8,670 nt of DNA from Candidatus Latescibacterota bacterium (lineage in GTDB: Bacteria; Latescibacterota; 4484-107): positions 1-8,670 of the forward strand of contig JAUWMS010000072.1 in the NCBI GenBank assembly GCA_030613045.1, written 5' to 3'. The notes beneath the pieces are model-generated. The model was not told the origin of the DNA and made no database searches. It was given only the letters and a program-made list of their open reading frames with translations. Positions 1-5,430 of this stretch are shown here, piece by piece; the stretch's first letter is position 1; each line of letters begins with the position of its first letter. The position numbers were made by a program, and so were the translations under genes.

Positions 1-918
1 CAGGCGGGTCTTCAGTGGGGAACAGGGACGGGAGCCCATGCCGCGGGGTCGCCGGAAAGCATGATCCTGCGGGATGTAATCCGGAGCGGCGAGGTGCGCG
101 GATGCGCAGACTTGGTGATTGGAGCAGTCGTCACGGCAACGTGCGGACACGTTCGCGGGCGCAGTGCGGATGGCCCCTAGGAGATACGCAAGGCGGTGCG
201 CGAGTTGATTGCGGCGGGCGCCGACCATATCAAGACATGCGCTTCCGGGGGATTCCAGTGGGAACACGAGAAACTGACCCACGAGGACTACACATTGGAG
301 GAGCTTCACGTCCTTGTTGCCCAGTCTCATTCCCGCGACAAGCGCGTTCACGTCCACGCTCACGCGCAACCGGGCGTTGGGAATGCCATCGAGGCCGGAT
401 GCGATGTCATCCTCCACGGCGCGTTGATGGATGACGCCGCGTTGGAGGGTATAGCAGCGAAGGGCCTGTGGTATATGCCGACGCTCCACATTACGAGCGA
501 GAAGGCCCGGGAAGGCAAGAACTGGCCCGCGTACATGACAGAACGGATGAAGGCGGCCCAGCCGATACACTGTGCCGGTGTTGCCAAAGCGCACGAGATG
601 GGAATCAAGATCGTCACGGGCAGCGACGGCGGACCGGGCGCCATCATTAACGAGCGGCGCCTGCTGGTTGACTGCGGTCTTTCGCCCATGGACGCGCTGG
701 TCGCCGCAACGCGCGGCACGGCGGAGGTCCTCGGTATTCTCGACAGAACCGGCACCCTTGAAAAGGGAAAAAGGGCGGACCTGTTCGTCGTGAATGGCGA
801 TCCGATGCGGGACATTACGATGCTCTCGTCTAAGGATTCGATCTTCCTGGTGATGAAGGACGGGGTCATCGAGAGGACGGGGGATTTTGATCCTAACAAG
901 ACCGGGAAGAGCGTATGA
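1..918 (+). pseudogene. Imidazolonepropionase-like amidohydrolase, 5'-truncated by the window and interrupted by an in-frame TAG
   Basis: The reading frame is open from base 1 and its translation looks like one amidohydrolase throughout, but a TAG at 178-180 interrupts it in the conserved stretch 'ADGP-stop-EIRKAVREL'. Downstream the family signature is well kept: IKTCASGG (232-255, with the Lys at 232-234 that can be the carboxylated metal bridge), VHVHAHAQ (346-369, metal His), ILHG (409-420, second His), TGSDGG (616-633, catalytic/metal Asp at 625-627), and the C-terminal GTLEKGKRADLFVV stretch typical of the metal-dependent hydrolase fold. The N-terminal HxH motif would lie left of the window. 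Members cleave cyclic amides, or dipeptides as in Xaa-Pro-type amidohydrolases; the substrate here cannot be read. A GTG at 196 could start a 240-residue fragment, but it would lack the first metal motif and half the barrel, so it is unlikely to be active. A sequencing error at the TAG is the main alternative. The amidohydrolase assignment is firm; the pseudogene status is less so. Confidence 0.75.
178..180 (+). other. Premature amber codon inside the amidohydrolase frame
   Basis: TAG sits in frame between residues that both belong to the same family block (GP before, EIRKAVREL after). A single change from TGG or CAG would restore an open frame across the whole visible gene, and no other stop occurs until TGA at 916-918. 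Confidence 0.85.
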
Positions 919-919
919 G

Positions 920-978
920 GCTGAACAAGCCGGATGCAGGCGACGTCAAACAGCTTATCTGATCCGCAAGCGTTAGGC
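920..978 (+). other. attC-like imperfect inverted repeat, left border
   Basis: Directly after the stop codon at 918 lies an inverted repeat laid out like an integron attC site. The outer boxes are GCTGAAC (920-926) and GTTAGGC (972-978; fits GTTRRRY). The inner boxes are CGGATGCAG (931-939) and CTGATCCG (959-966); they pair over 8 bp with one extrahelical G in the left arm. Unpaired spacers AAGC (927-930) and CAAGC (967-971) separate the boxes, and the loop is 19 nt. Known attC sites have this R''-L''-loop-L'-R' order with one extra base in L''. The left outer box departs from RYYYAAC at one position. No integrase gene is in the window, so the assignment is structural inference, and a chance inverted repeat remains possible. 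Confidence 0.4.
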
Positions 979-1079
979 GATTCGTGATTAGAATGGCCAG
1001 GCCATCTATCTGGAGGCGAGTTGACCGGACAAGGTTTTTGGAAATCCCTTGAGGTGAGACGTGCGGTTTTCAACGAGAT

Positions 1080-1107
1080 AAGCCCCGCGGACTCGGGGCT
1101 TTTTATT
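1080..1107 (+). terminator. Rho-independent terminator (left copy)
   Basis: An 8-bp perfect stem, AAGCCCCG (1080-1087) with CGGGGCTT (1094-1101), encloses the loop CGGACT and is followed by a T-rich tract TTTTTATTT. There is no T tract on the other side, so it acts on rightward transcription. It would end transcripts of the amidohydrolase remnant and insulate the promoter just downstream. Confidence 0.9.
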
Positions 1108-1142
1108 TGACTGAATTGCAACGGGAAAGATCAAAAACGGGC

Positions 1143-1171
1143 TTGACAAACGCCGCCCCATGTATTATGTT
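1143..1171 (+). promoter_or_regulatory. Sigma70-type promoter for the ATPase/protease operon
   Basis: A perfect -35 TTGACA (1143-1148), a 17-bp spacer and a -10-like TATGTT (1166-1171) lie within the repeated block. Transcription would start near 1178-1180, giving the ATPase mRNA a leader of about 280 nt. The same elements recur at 5255-5283 with one base difference in the spacer. TATTAT at 1163-1168 gives a 14-bp spacer and is less likely to be the -10. Confidence 0.75.
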
Positions 1172-1215
1172 CAGAGCAACTTGATCGTATAAGAATTTCC
1201 ATTTTTTATTTTGGG

Positions 1216-1247
1216 GTTGGTTCGGGATTTTGTAATCCCGAACCAAC
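1216..1247. repeat. Perfect 14-bp stem-loop (hairpin 1)
   Basis: GTTGGTTCGGGATT (1216-1229) pairs fully with AATCCCGAACCAAC (1234-1247) around the loop TTGT. Two further G-T pairs (1215/1248 and 1214/1249) can extend it. It is not followed by a T tract, so it is not a classical terminator. The TCGGGATT-loop-AATCCCGA style resembles palindromes dispersed in other bacterial genomes. Confidence 0.9.
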
Positions 1248-1286
1248 TTGAATGCCGTCCTTGTCAGGAGGTCGGAATTCACCAAG

Positions 1287-1315
1287 GATATGACGGAGTT
1301 GAACTCCGTCATATC
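1287..1315. repeat. Perfect 13-bp stem-loop (hairpin 2)
   Basis: GATATGACGGAGT (1287-1299) pairs fully with ACTCCGTCATATC (1303-1315) around a three-base loop TGA. It is not followed by a T tract. The very tight loop and perfect stem resemble a REP-type palindrome or a designed-looking RNA stem. Confidence 0.9.
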
Positions 1316-1330
1316 TGCGGGTTTCAGTTT

Positions 1331-1361
1331 GTCGAGGCTACTTTTATTGGACTGCCTCGAC
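1331..1361. repeat. 8-bp stem-loop (hairpin 3)
   Basis: GTCGAGGC (1331-1338) pairs with GCCTCGAC (1354-1361) around a 15-base, A+T-rich loop (1339-1353). Confidence 0.8.
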
Positions 1362-1386
1362 TTGATGACGTAGCGCGTCGGGGAGG

Positions 1387-1412
1387 CGTTTCCACAAAGG
1401 AGCGTGGAAACG
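1387..1412. repeat. 9-bp stem-loop with AAAGGAG in the loop (hairpin 4)
   Basis: CGTTTCCAC (1387-1395) pairs with GTGGAAACG (1404-1412). The 8-base loop AAAGGAGC carries a Shine-Dalgarno-like AAAGGAG, but no start codon follows at a usable distance, so the motif does not mark an obvious gene. Confidence 0.85.
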
Positions 1413-1458
1413 AGAGGAATACTTGGGTCCCCTGATTAGATTAGAAAAGGCCGAATAG

Positions 1459-2562
1459 ATGAGCACAACAGGCGAACTGATACGCAAAATGATTCATTCC
1501 CAGGTGAAGGGCGATTCCGCCGGCTTCCGCTCTGCCGCCGAAGAATTCGTAGGAGAAGAACGCAGGAAGAATCATCATATTCTTGCGCGCGACATAGAAC
1601 GCCTTCTGCAAAATGGCGCTTCCTCTTCTGACCTGTCCGGCTCGCTCGCGTTAATCGGAACCCGCAACGACGATCTCCCACGAGACAAAGAGCGCGGTGT
1701 CTTGCTCGTCGAAATCAAGGAGCCTAAGCGCAACTTGGAAAGCCTTGTTCTTGCCCAGGAAATACGCAACCAACTCGATCTGATCGTTCGAGAGAATCGC
1801 AAGAGCGAAGTCTTGCGCACATACGGACTCCGCCCCATCTTAAGGGTGCTTTTCTGTGGGCCTCCCGGCTGCGGAAAAACCGTTGCGGCCGAAGCCGTGG
1901 CGCAGGCCCTCTATCTCCCCCTCGTACTTGTCCGTTTCGATGCCGTCGTCTCGTCTTACCTCGGAGAAACGGCCGCCAACTTGCGCAAGGTTTTCGATTT
2001 CGCAAGAACTCGCCCAATGGTCATTCTGTTTGACGAATTTGATGCCATCGGCAAACACCGAACGGACGAGGAAGAACACGGTGAATTGAAGCGAGTCGTC
2101 AATTCATTCCTCCAGATGCTCGACAGCTTCCGAGGGGAGACGCTTCTCATCGCCGCTACAAATCATCAAGGCATGCTCGACTCTGCCCTCTGGCGCAGGT
2201 TCGACGAGATTGTCTACTTCGACCGCCCCAACGCCGAAGCCATTGAAGAGGTTCTGCGCCGAAACGTAAGACAAATTGGGGTGGAGCCGAACATAAGTCT
2301 GTCGAAGTGCTCCGGCGATTTGGTTGGCTTATCTCACGCAGATGCAGAGCGAATCTCCTTGCAGGCAGTTAAGGCGACGGTGCTTGCAAACCAGAAAGCC
2401 ATCACTCTCGACACACTTCAAGAGAGCATTGAGAACCAAAAGAAACGAGTGGCGCTTACGCGAGAGATGACCGAGTCCTCACGTCCTTATCGAACCTATA
2501 CAGTCAATTCGGATAGTGATGCTTCTCACATAGCGGAGGAAGGGGAATCCTACAATGCCTGA
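1459..2562 (+). CDS. ietA: IetA-like AAA+ ATPase, putative antitoxin/regulator of the adjacent subtilisin-like protease
   Basis: This 367-residue protein has a helical N-terminal part (about 1-125) and one AAA+ module. Walker A is GPPGCGKT (134-141, Lys140). Walker B is ILFDEFD with Asp192 and Glu193. Sensor 1 is Asn235 in AATNH, the arginine-finger region is LWRRFDE (Arg246/Arg247), and the small helical lid carries GLSHADAERIS, typical of the FtsH/spastin-like branch. No membrane segment or signal peptide is visible, so it should be cytosolic. The start ATG has AGAAAAGG 8 bases upstream. The stop overlaps the protease start by 8 bases, implying a coupled operon. A lone AAA+ ATPase directly before a large S8 peptidase is the IetA-IetS arrangement: on an Agrobacterium Ti plasmid IetA counteracts the IetS protease, and the pair has been reported to give phage resistance. 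The family call is by domain and order only; a different ATPase/subtilase pair is possible. Confidence 0.85.
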   Translation: MSTTGELIRKMIHSQVKGDSAGFRSAAEEFVGEERRKNHHILARDIERLLQNGASSSDLSGSLALIGTRNDDLPRDKERGVLLVEIKEPKRNLESLVLAQEIRNQLDLIVRENRKSEVLRTYGLRPILRVLFCGPPGCGKTVAAEAVAQALYLPLVLVRFDAVVSSYLGETAANLRKVFDFARTRPMVILFDEFDAIGKHRTDEEEHGELKRVVNSFLQMLDSFRGETLLIAATNHQGMLDSALWRRFDEIVYFDRPNAEAIEEVLRRNVRQIGVEPNISLSKCSGDLVGLSHADAERISLQAVKATVLANQKAITLDTLQESIENQKKRVALTREMTESSRPYRTYTVNSDSDASHIAEEGESYNA

Positions 2563-5038
2563 CACACCACGAGAGCAGTCACATCCTCATCTTCCGCTTC
2601 TTCGAGAAGATCGAAGTGCGGAACGCAAGAAGAGATCTTCAAAGTTTCCGAGAACACGTCCTGATCGCGGTGGGCGCGGAGTGTTTGCTCCCCAACTGGA
2701 ACAGGCCACGGCGAGAATCGTCGAAGAACGCCAAGCCAAGCCTGCGTTCCCTTTCGGAATACAGCCACATCTCGTCTTTCGCGTTCCATTTTCGGAAGGT
2801 GCAAGTATTGATCAACTGATCGAAAGCCTCCAAGAACAAGCAGGGCTTGAGATCGTGAGTGTGGAACCAGACCGCGCCGTCATTGCTTTTCGGGACGATC
2901 TTGATTTCCGAGAGTTCAATAGAACGGTTGAAACATATAGCACAGGTCCACGAATCAATCCAAAAACAGGCAAACCTTACAAATCGACAAATGCAGACTT
3001 CCTCGAATACATCGAGCCGGATCAGATGCGATTGTGGAACCGGGAAGACCGAATTGGCGACAGGCTGAAAGAACTCATCGGTGAAGACGGCGCCGGCATT
3101 GACCGTTCAGACAGATATATCGTCGACCTCGAGCTCTGGCATCCGGGTGGCTCCGAAGGCGCAAAGAGAGCGCTTGACGAAATCAGACTGTTTGTAGAAG
3201 CGGACCAGGCAGACGGCGAGAGAGGGGTGGATATTTTTCCCGGGCAGTTCATAATCCTTGCCAAAGTGAAAGTCAATGGAGCCAAACTTGATGCTCTGCT
3301 GGAGTTGGACATTGTCGCGGAAGCCGATCTCCCTCCCAAGCCGCTCTTCGATCCGATTCGGGCAGACCGGGTCACAGCACGCGATTTCCCCAGTCCGCCA
3401 CGTCCACCGGAAGATGGTCCTCGCCTTTGCATTGTTGATAGCGGCATCACCTCCAACCACCCTCTCCTGGCAAACAATGTCGGACACGAGGAAGCAGTCC
3501 TGACACAGACCTCATCACCCGCCGATTCCCATGGCCACGGAACTATGGTTGCCGGGCTTGCTGTGTTTGGCGATGTACGCTCCTCCTATGAATCCGGGCA
3601 GTTCGCTTCTCCGATCACGCTTTACAGCGCCCGTGTATTGAACGACGACAATCAATTCGACGACGAAAAACTCATCATCAACCAGATGCGAGAAGCCATC
3701 TTGACCTTTCTCCAACCGCCCTATGACTGCCGAGTCTTCAATCTCTCACTTGGAAGTGGAATGCCCGCATTCGATTCCGCGCGTCCGCGCCAGACGCTAT
3801 GGGCAGAGGAACTCGATGTCCTAGTGCGGGAACTAAAAGTTGTCTTGGTCGTCTCAGCAGGGAACCACCGGGAGGCGCAGGCTCACAACGCCTCTGACGC
3901 CGAAGCTGTCTTGCAATCGTATCCGGATTTCCTCTTTGGCGCAGTCACGGGTCTTAATGATCCGGCAACCGCCGCGATTGCCGTAACTGTCGGTGCTCTT
4001 GCCCAGCATGACACCCCTGCCGTTGTGAGAGGAAGCAGTGCTGGTGACATTATGCGCCCTGTTGCGGCAGTGGATGAACCTTCGCCTTTCACTCGTATCG
4101 GCCCTGGCATCAACGGGGCTATCAAGCCGGAACTCGTCCATTATGGGGGAAACCTCGCGTTCCAAGGCTTTGGGGGGATGCGACGAATTTCTATAGAAAA
4201 AGGCACCGCAGTGATGTCCCTTAGCCATCAACCCACTCAACAACTATTCTCCTATGACTGCGGGACGAGCTTCGCCGCTCCTCGCGTGGCGCGTCTAGCG
4301 GCCCTGATCGAACACGGCCTGACAGCAGACTTAGGGGAACGCCCTTCGCCGAATTTGGTTCGAGCAGTCCTTGCTTCCACTGCCGACATTCCCAAAGCAA
4401 GCATTGGTCGCTTGAATTCCCATGACAACATACATGCCTCCCGCAAGGTGTGCGGTTACGGATTTCCTTCCGAATCGGACGCTCTCAAGTCACATGACCG
4501 TCGAGTGACAATGGTCTACCAAGGCAGCATATCCCTTGATCACTTCAATGTCTTTGCCGTGCCTATACCTGATGAATTTCGACAAGCACGTGGAGAACGG
4601 AAGATCATCGTCACCTTGGCCTATGATCCGCCGGTACGCCGTCGGCGCCTCGACTATATCGGCGTTGCCATGGAGTTCTTCCTAATTCGTGGTCAGGGAA
4701 TCGACCAAGTACATGGCTCATTTACACGCAGGCCATCCGGATATGATGCAAACTCAAAGTACAGAATGAAGTTCGATCTAAACGCTACTACAAGAAAGAA
4801 TTGTACGCTTCAGCGAGGCGAATGCGTAATGAAGCGAGCGGAAGGCTCGAACCAAGACTACGGCAATGAATATTACGTTGTGGTGCGCTGCGAACGCAAA
4901 TGGGCTCCGGACGACATCAAACCCCAGGACTTCGGTCTTGCTGTTACACTCTGCGCGGATGATTCACGGCTTTACAATCAGGGCGCTCTGCGAGTCAGAC
5001 AGCGCGAACGAGCACGTGCGCGAACACGAACACTGTAA
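2555..5038 (+). CDS. ietS: IetS-like subtilisin-family (S8) serine protease, putative toxin/effector
   Basis: This 827-residue protein has three parts. An N-terminal region (about 1-285) has no signal peptide and starts with a charged, disordered-looking stretch. The S8 catalytic domain (about 288-620) holds Asp295 in CIVDSG, His328 in HGHGTMVAGLA, the oxyanion Asn437 in SAGNH and Ser572 in GTSFAAP. A C-terminal extension (about 649-827), probably beta-rich, ends in an Arg-rich tail. All catalytic residues are present in the right order, so it should be active. Lack of a signal peptide sets it apart from secreted subtilases and fits an intracellular effector. Its ATG lies inside the end of the ATPase gene, with GGAGGAAGGGG about 8 bases upstream, so translation should be coupled. 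In the Ti-plasmid system the protease is the toxin and the ATPase the antitoxin; the trigger and substrates in defence are unknown. G+C looks lower than in the amidohydrolase and MATE genes. Confidence 0.87.
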   Translation: MPDTPREQSHPHLPLLREDRSAERKKRSSKFPRTRPDRGGRGVFAPQLEQATARIVEERQAKPAFPFGIQPHLVFRVPFSEGASIDQLIESLQEQAGLEIVSVEPDRAVIAFRDDLDFREFNRTVETYSTGPRINPKTGKPYKSTNADFLEYIEPDQMRLWNREDRIGDRLKELIGEDGAGIDRSDRYIVDLELWHPGGSEGAKRALDEIRLFVEADQADGERGVDIFPGQFIILAKVKVNGAKLDALLELDIVAEADLPPKPLFDPIRADRVTARDFPSPPRPPEDGPRLCIVDSGITSNHPLLANNVGHEEAVLTQTSSPADSHGHGTMVAGLAVFGDVRSSYESGQFASPITLYSARVLNDDNQFDDEKLIINQMREAILTFLQPPYDCRVFNLSLGSGMPAFDSARPRQTLWAEELDVLVRELKVVLVVSAGNHREAQAHNASDAEAVLQSYPDFLFGAVTGLNDPATAAIAVTVGALAQHDTPAVVRGSSAGDIMRPVAAVDEPSPFTRIGPGINGAIKPELVHYGGNLAFQGFGGMRRISIEKGTAVMSLSHQPTQQLFSYDCGTSFAAPRVARLAALIEHGLTADLGERPSPNLVRAVLASTADIPKASIGRLNSHDNIHASRKVCGYGFPSESDALKSHDRRVTMVYQGSISLDHFNVFAVPIPDEFRQARGERKIIVTLAYDPPVRRRRLDYIGVAMEFFLIRGQGIDQVHGSFTRRPSGYDANSKYRMKFDLNATTRKNCTLQRGECVMKRAEGSNQDYGNEYYVVVRCERKWAPDDIKPQDFGLAVTLCADDSRLYNQGALRVRQRERARARTRTL

Positions 5039-5050
5039 GATCACGGAGTC

Positions 5051-5103
5051 ACCCAACAACTCAGCACTAAATGCTGGCGCGCCAGTGATTGAGATCGTTA
5101 GGC
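5051..5103 (+). other. attC-like imperfect inverted repeat, right border
   Basis: Thirteen bases after the protease stop lies ACCCAAC (5051-5057, fits RYYYAAC). Next come CTCAGCACT (5060-5068), a 15-base loop containing TGGCGCGCC, AGTGATTGAG (5084-5093), and GTTAGGC (5097-5103, fits GTTRRRY). The inner arms pair CTCA/TGAG and CACT/AGTG with a G-T pair and one bulged A, here on the right arm. The sequence to the right of GTTAGGC is identical to that following the left site, while the sequence to its left is unrelated. Since ACCCAAC reversed is GTTGGGT, the site could be read in either orientation. Chance is not excluded. Confidence 0.35.
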
Positions 5104-5190
5104 GATTCGTGATTAGTATGACAACGCCAAATCTCCTCTATCCTGCAAACGGGCGTCCCTTGAAGTGAGACGTCCGGTTTTCAACGAGAT

Positions 5191-5218
5191 AAGCCCCGCG
5201 GACTCGGGGCTTTTTATT
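5191..5218 (+). terminator. Rho-independent terminator (right copy)
   Basis: AAGCCCCG (5191-5198) pairs with CGGGGCTT (5205-5212) around CGGACT, followed by TTTTTATTT. It is identical to the left copy and would end the ATPase/protease transcript about 150 bases after the protease stop. Confidence 0.9.
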
Positions 5219-5254
5219 TGCCGTAAATGGCAGCACGAAAGATCAAAAACGGGC

Positions 5255-5283
5255 TTGACAAACGCCACCCCATGTATTATGTT
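5255..5283 (+). promoter_or_regulatory. Sigma70-type promoter for the two-domain amidohydrolase
   Basis: TTGACA (5255-5260), a 17-bp spacer and TATGTT (5278-5283), identical in both hexamers to the left copy. The start would be near 5290, leaving an approximately 130-nt leader before the ATG at 5418. Confidence 0.75.
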
Positions 5284-5295
5284 CAGAGCAACTTG

Positions 5296-5430
5296 ATGAG
5301 GGGGTACCCGCATGTCCATCCCTGCAGCGATCACGGCTTGCCGTACGATGTGTCGCCGGCCAAGTATCAGTACCACCGGGATCGGATCGTGGAACCGGAT
5401 CACGGAGAGGAGTGCTTATGGGCATCATAG
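5296..5430 (+). CDS. Possible small leader ORF or gene remnant (44 aa)
   Basis: An open frame from ATG 5296 to TAG 5428-5430 overlaps the start of the next gene by 13 bases in another frame. Third codon positions are mostly G or C, as in the neighbouring host genes, and the C-terminal half (HGLPYDVSPAKYQYHRD and onward) reads like protein. However, the ATG lies only about 13 bases past the -10 with no Shine-Dalgarno, and its first codons come from the repeat edge. It may be the tail of an older upstream gene cut by the repeat, a coupled leader peptide, or chance. No family recognised. Confidence 0.25.
   Translation: MRGYPHVHPCSDHGLPYDVSPAKYQYHRDRIVEPDHGEECLWAS

Larger units (their letters stand above)
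971..1185 (+). repeat. Left copy of flanking direct repeat (core + terminator + promoter)
   Basis: This copy matches 5096-5297 in three blocks. Block 1 is 21 identical bases, 971-991 against 5096-5116, containing GTTAGGC and GATTCGTGATTAG. Block 2 is 64 bases with 2 mismatches, 1046-1109 against 5157-5220, containing a terminator. Block 3 is 61 bases with 1 mismatch, 1125-1185 against 5237-5297, containing a promoter. The spacers have diverged and differ in length (54 against 40 nt, then 15 against 16 nt). Homology stops after ATTGAT-like sequence at 1185. The two copies bracket the ATPase/protease operon in direct orientation. Neither copy contains a convincing gene. Confidence 0.9.
1186..1458 (+). 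ncRNA. Stem-loop-rich leader upstream of the ATPase gene (structured RNA or REP-like palindrome cluster)
   Basis: No credible gene lies in this 273-base stretch. An open frame at 1211-1435 exists only because it translates palindromes. Reading rightward there are four perfect stems of 14, 13, 8 and 9 bp (1216-1247, 1287-1315, 1331-1361, 1387-1412). A weaker 6-bp pairing, TCCTTG 1258-1263 with CAAGGA 1283-1288, overlaps the base of the second stem by two bases and so competes with it. The sequence lies wholly between the promoter and the ATPase start, so it should be transcribed as a 5' leader. It could be a regulatory RNA of the operon, or a set of REP/BIME-type palindromes that happens to lie there. 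I do not recognise a known riboswitch or retron fold. Confidence 0.55.
5096..5297 (+). repeat. Right copy of flanking direct repeat (core + terminator + promoter)
   Basis: Partner of 971-1185 in the same orientation, about 4.1 kb apart. The conserved blocks are 5096-5116, 5157-5220 and 5237-5297, separated by diverged spacers. Homology ends at 5297. The copy lies between the protease stop and the two-domain amidohydrolase, supplying a terminator for one and a promoter for the other. Confidence 0.9.

Noticed and set aside
360..1121. Minus-strand open frame of 253 codons
   Set aside because: It is antisense to the clearly conserved amidohydrolase and runs through the terminator and repeat; no recognisable protein features.
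1211..1435. Plus-strand frame of 74 codons in the hairpin leader
   Set aside because: It begins at a TTG and consists of translated palindromes; no ribosome binding site and no coding bias.
1186..1458. Retron-type non-coding RNA or type III toxin-antitoxin RNA
   Set aside because: There is no reverse transcriptase or ToxN-like gene nearby, and the hairpins are not tandem copies of one another. A structured leader is kept as a general call only.
1186..1458. CRISPR array
   Set aside because: The palindromes are all different in sequence and spacing; no repeated unit with regular spacers exists here or elsewhere in the window.
971..5297. Composite transposon or insertion sequence formed by the two repeats
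   Set aside because: The repeats contain no transposase frame and no terminal inverted repeats, and the copies differ in spacer length; no target duplication is visible.
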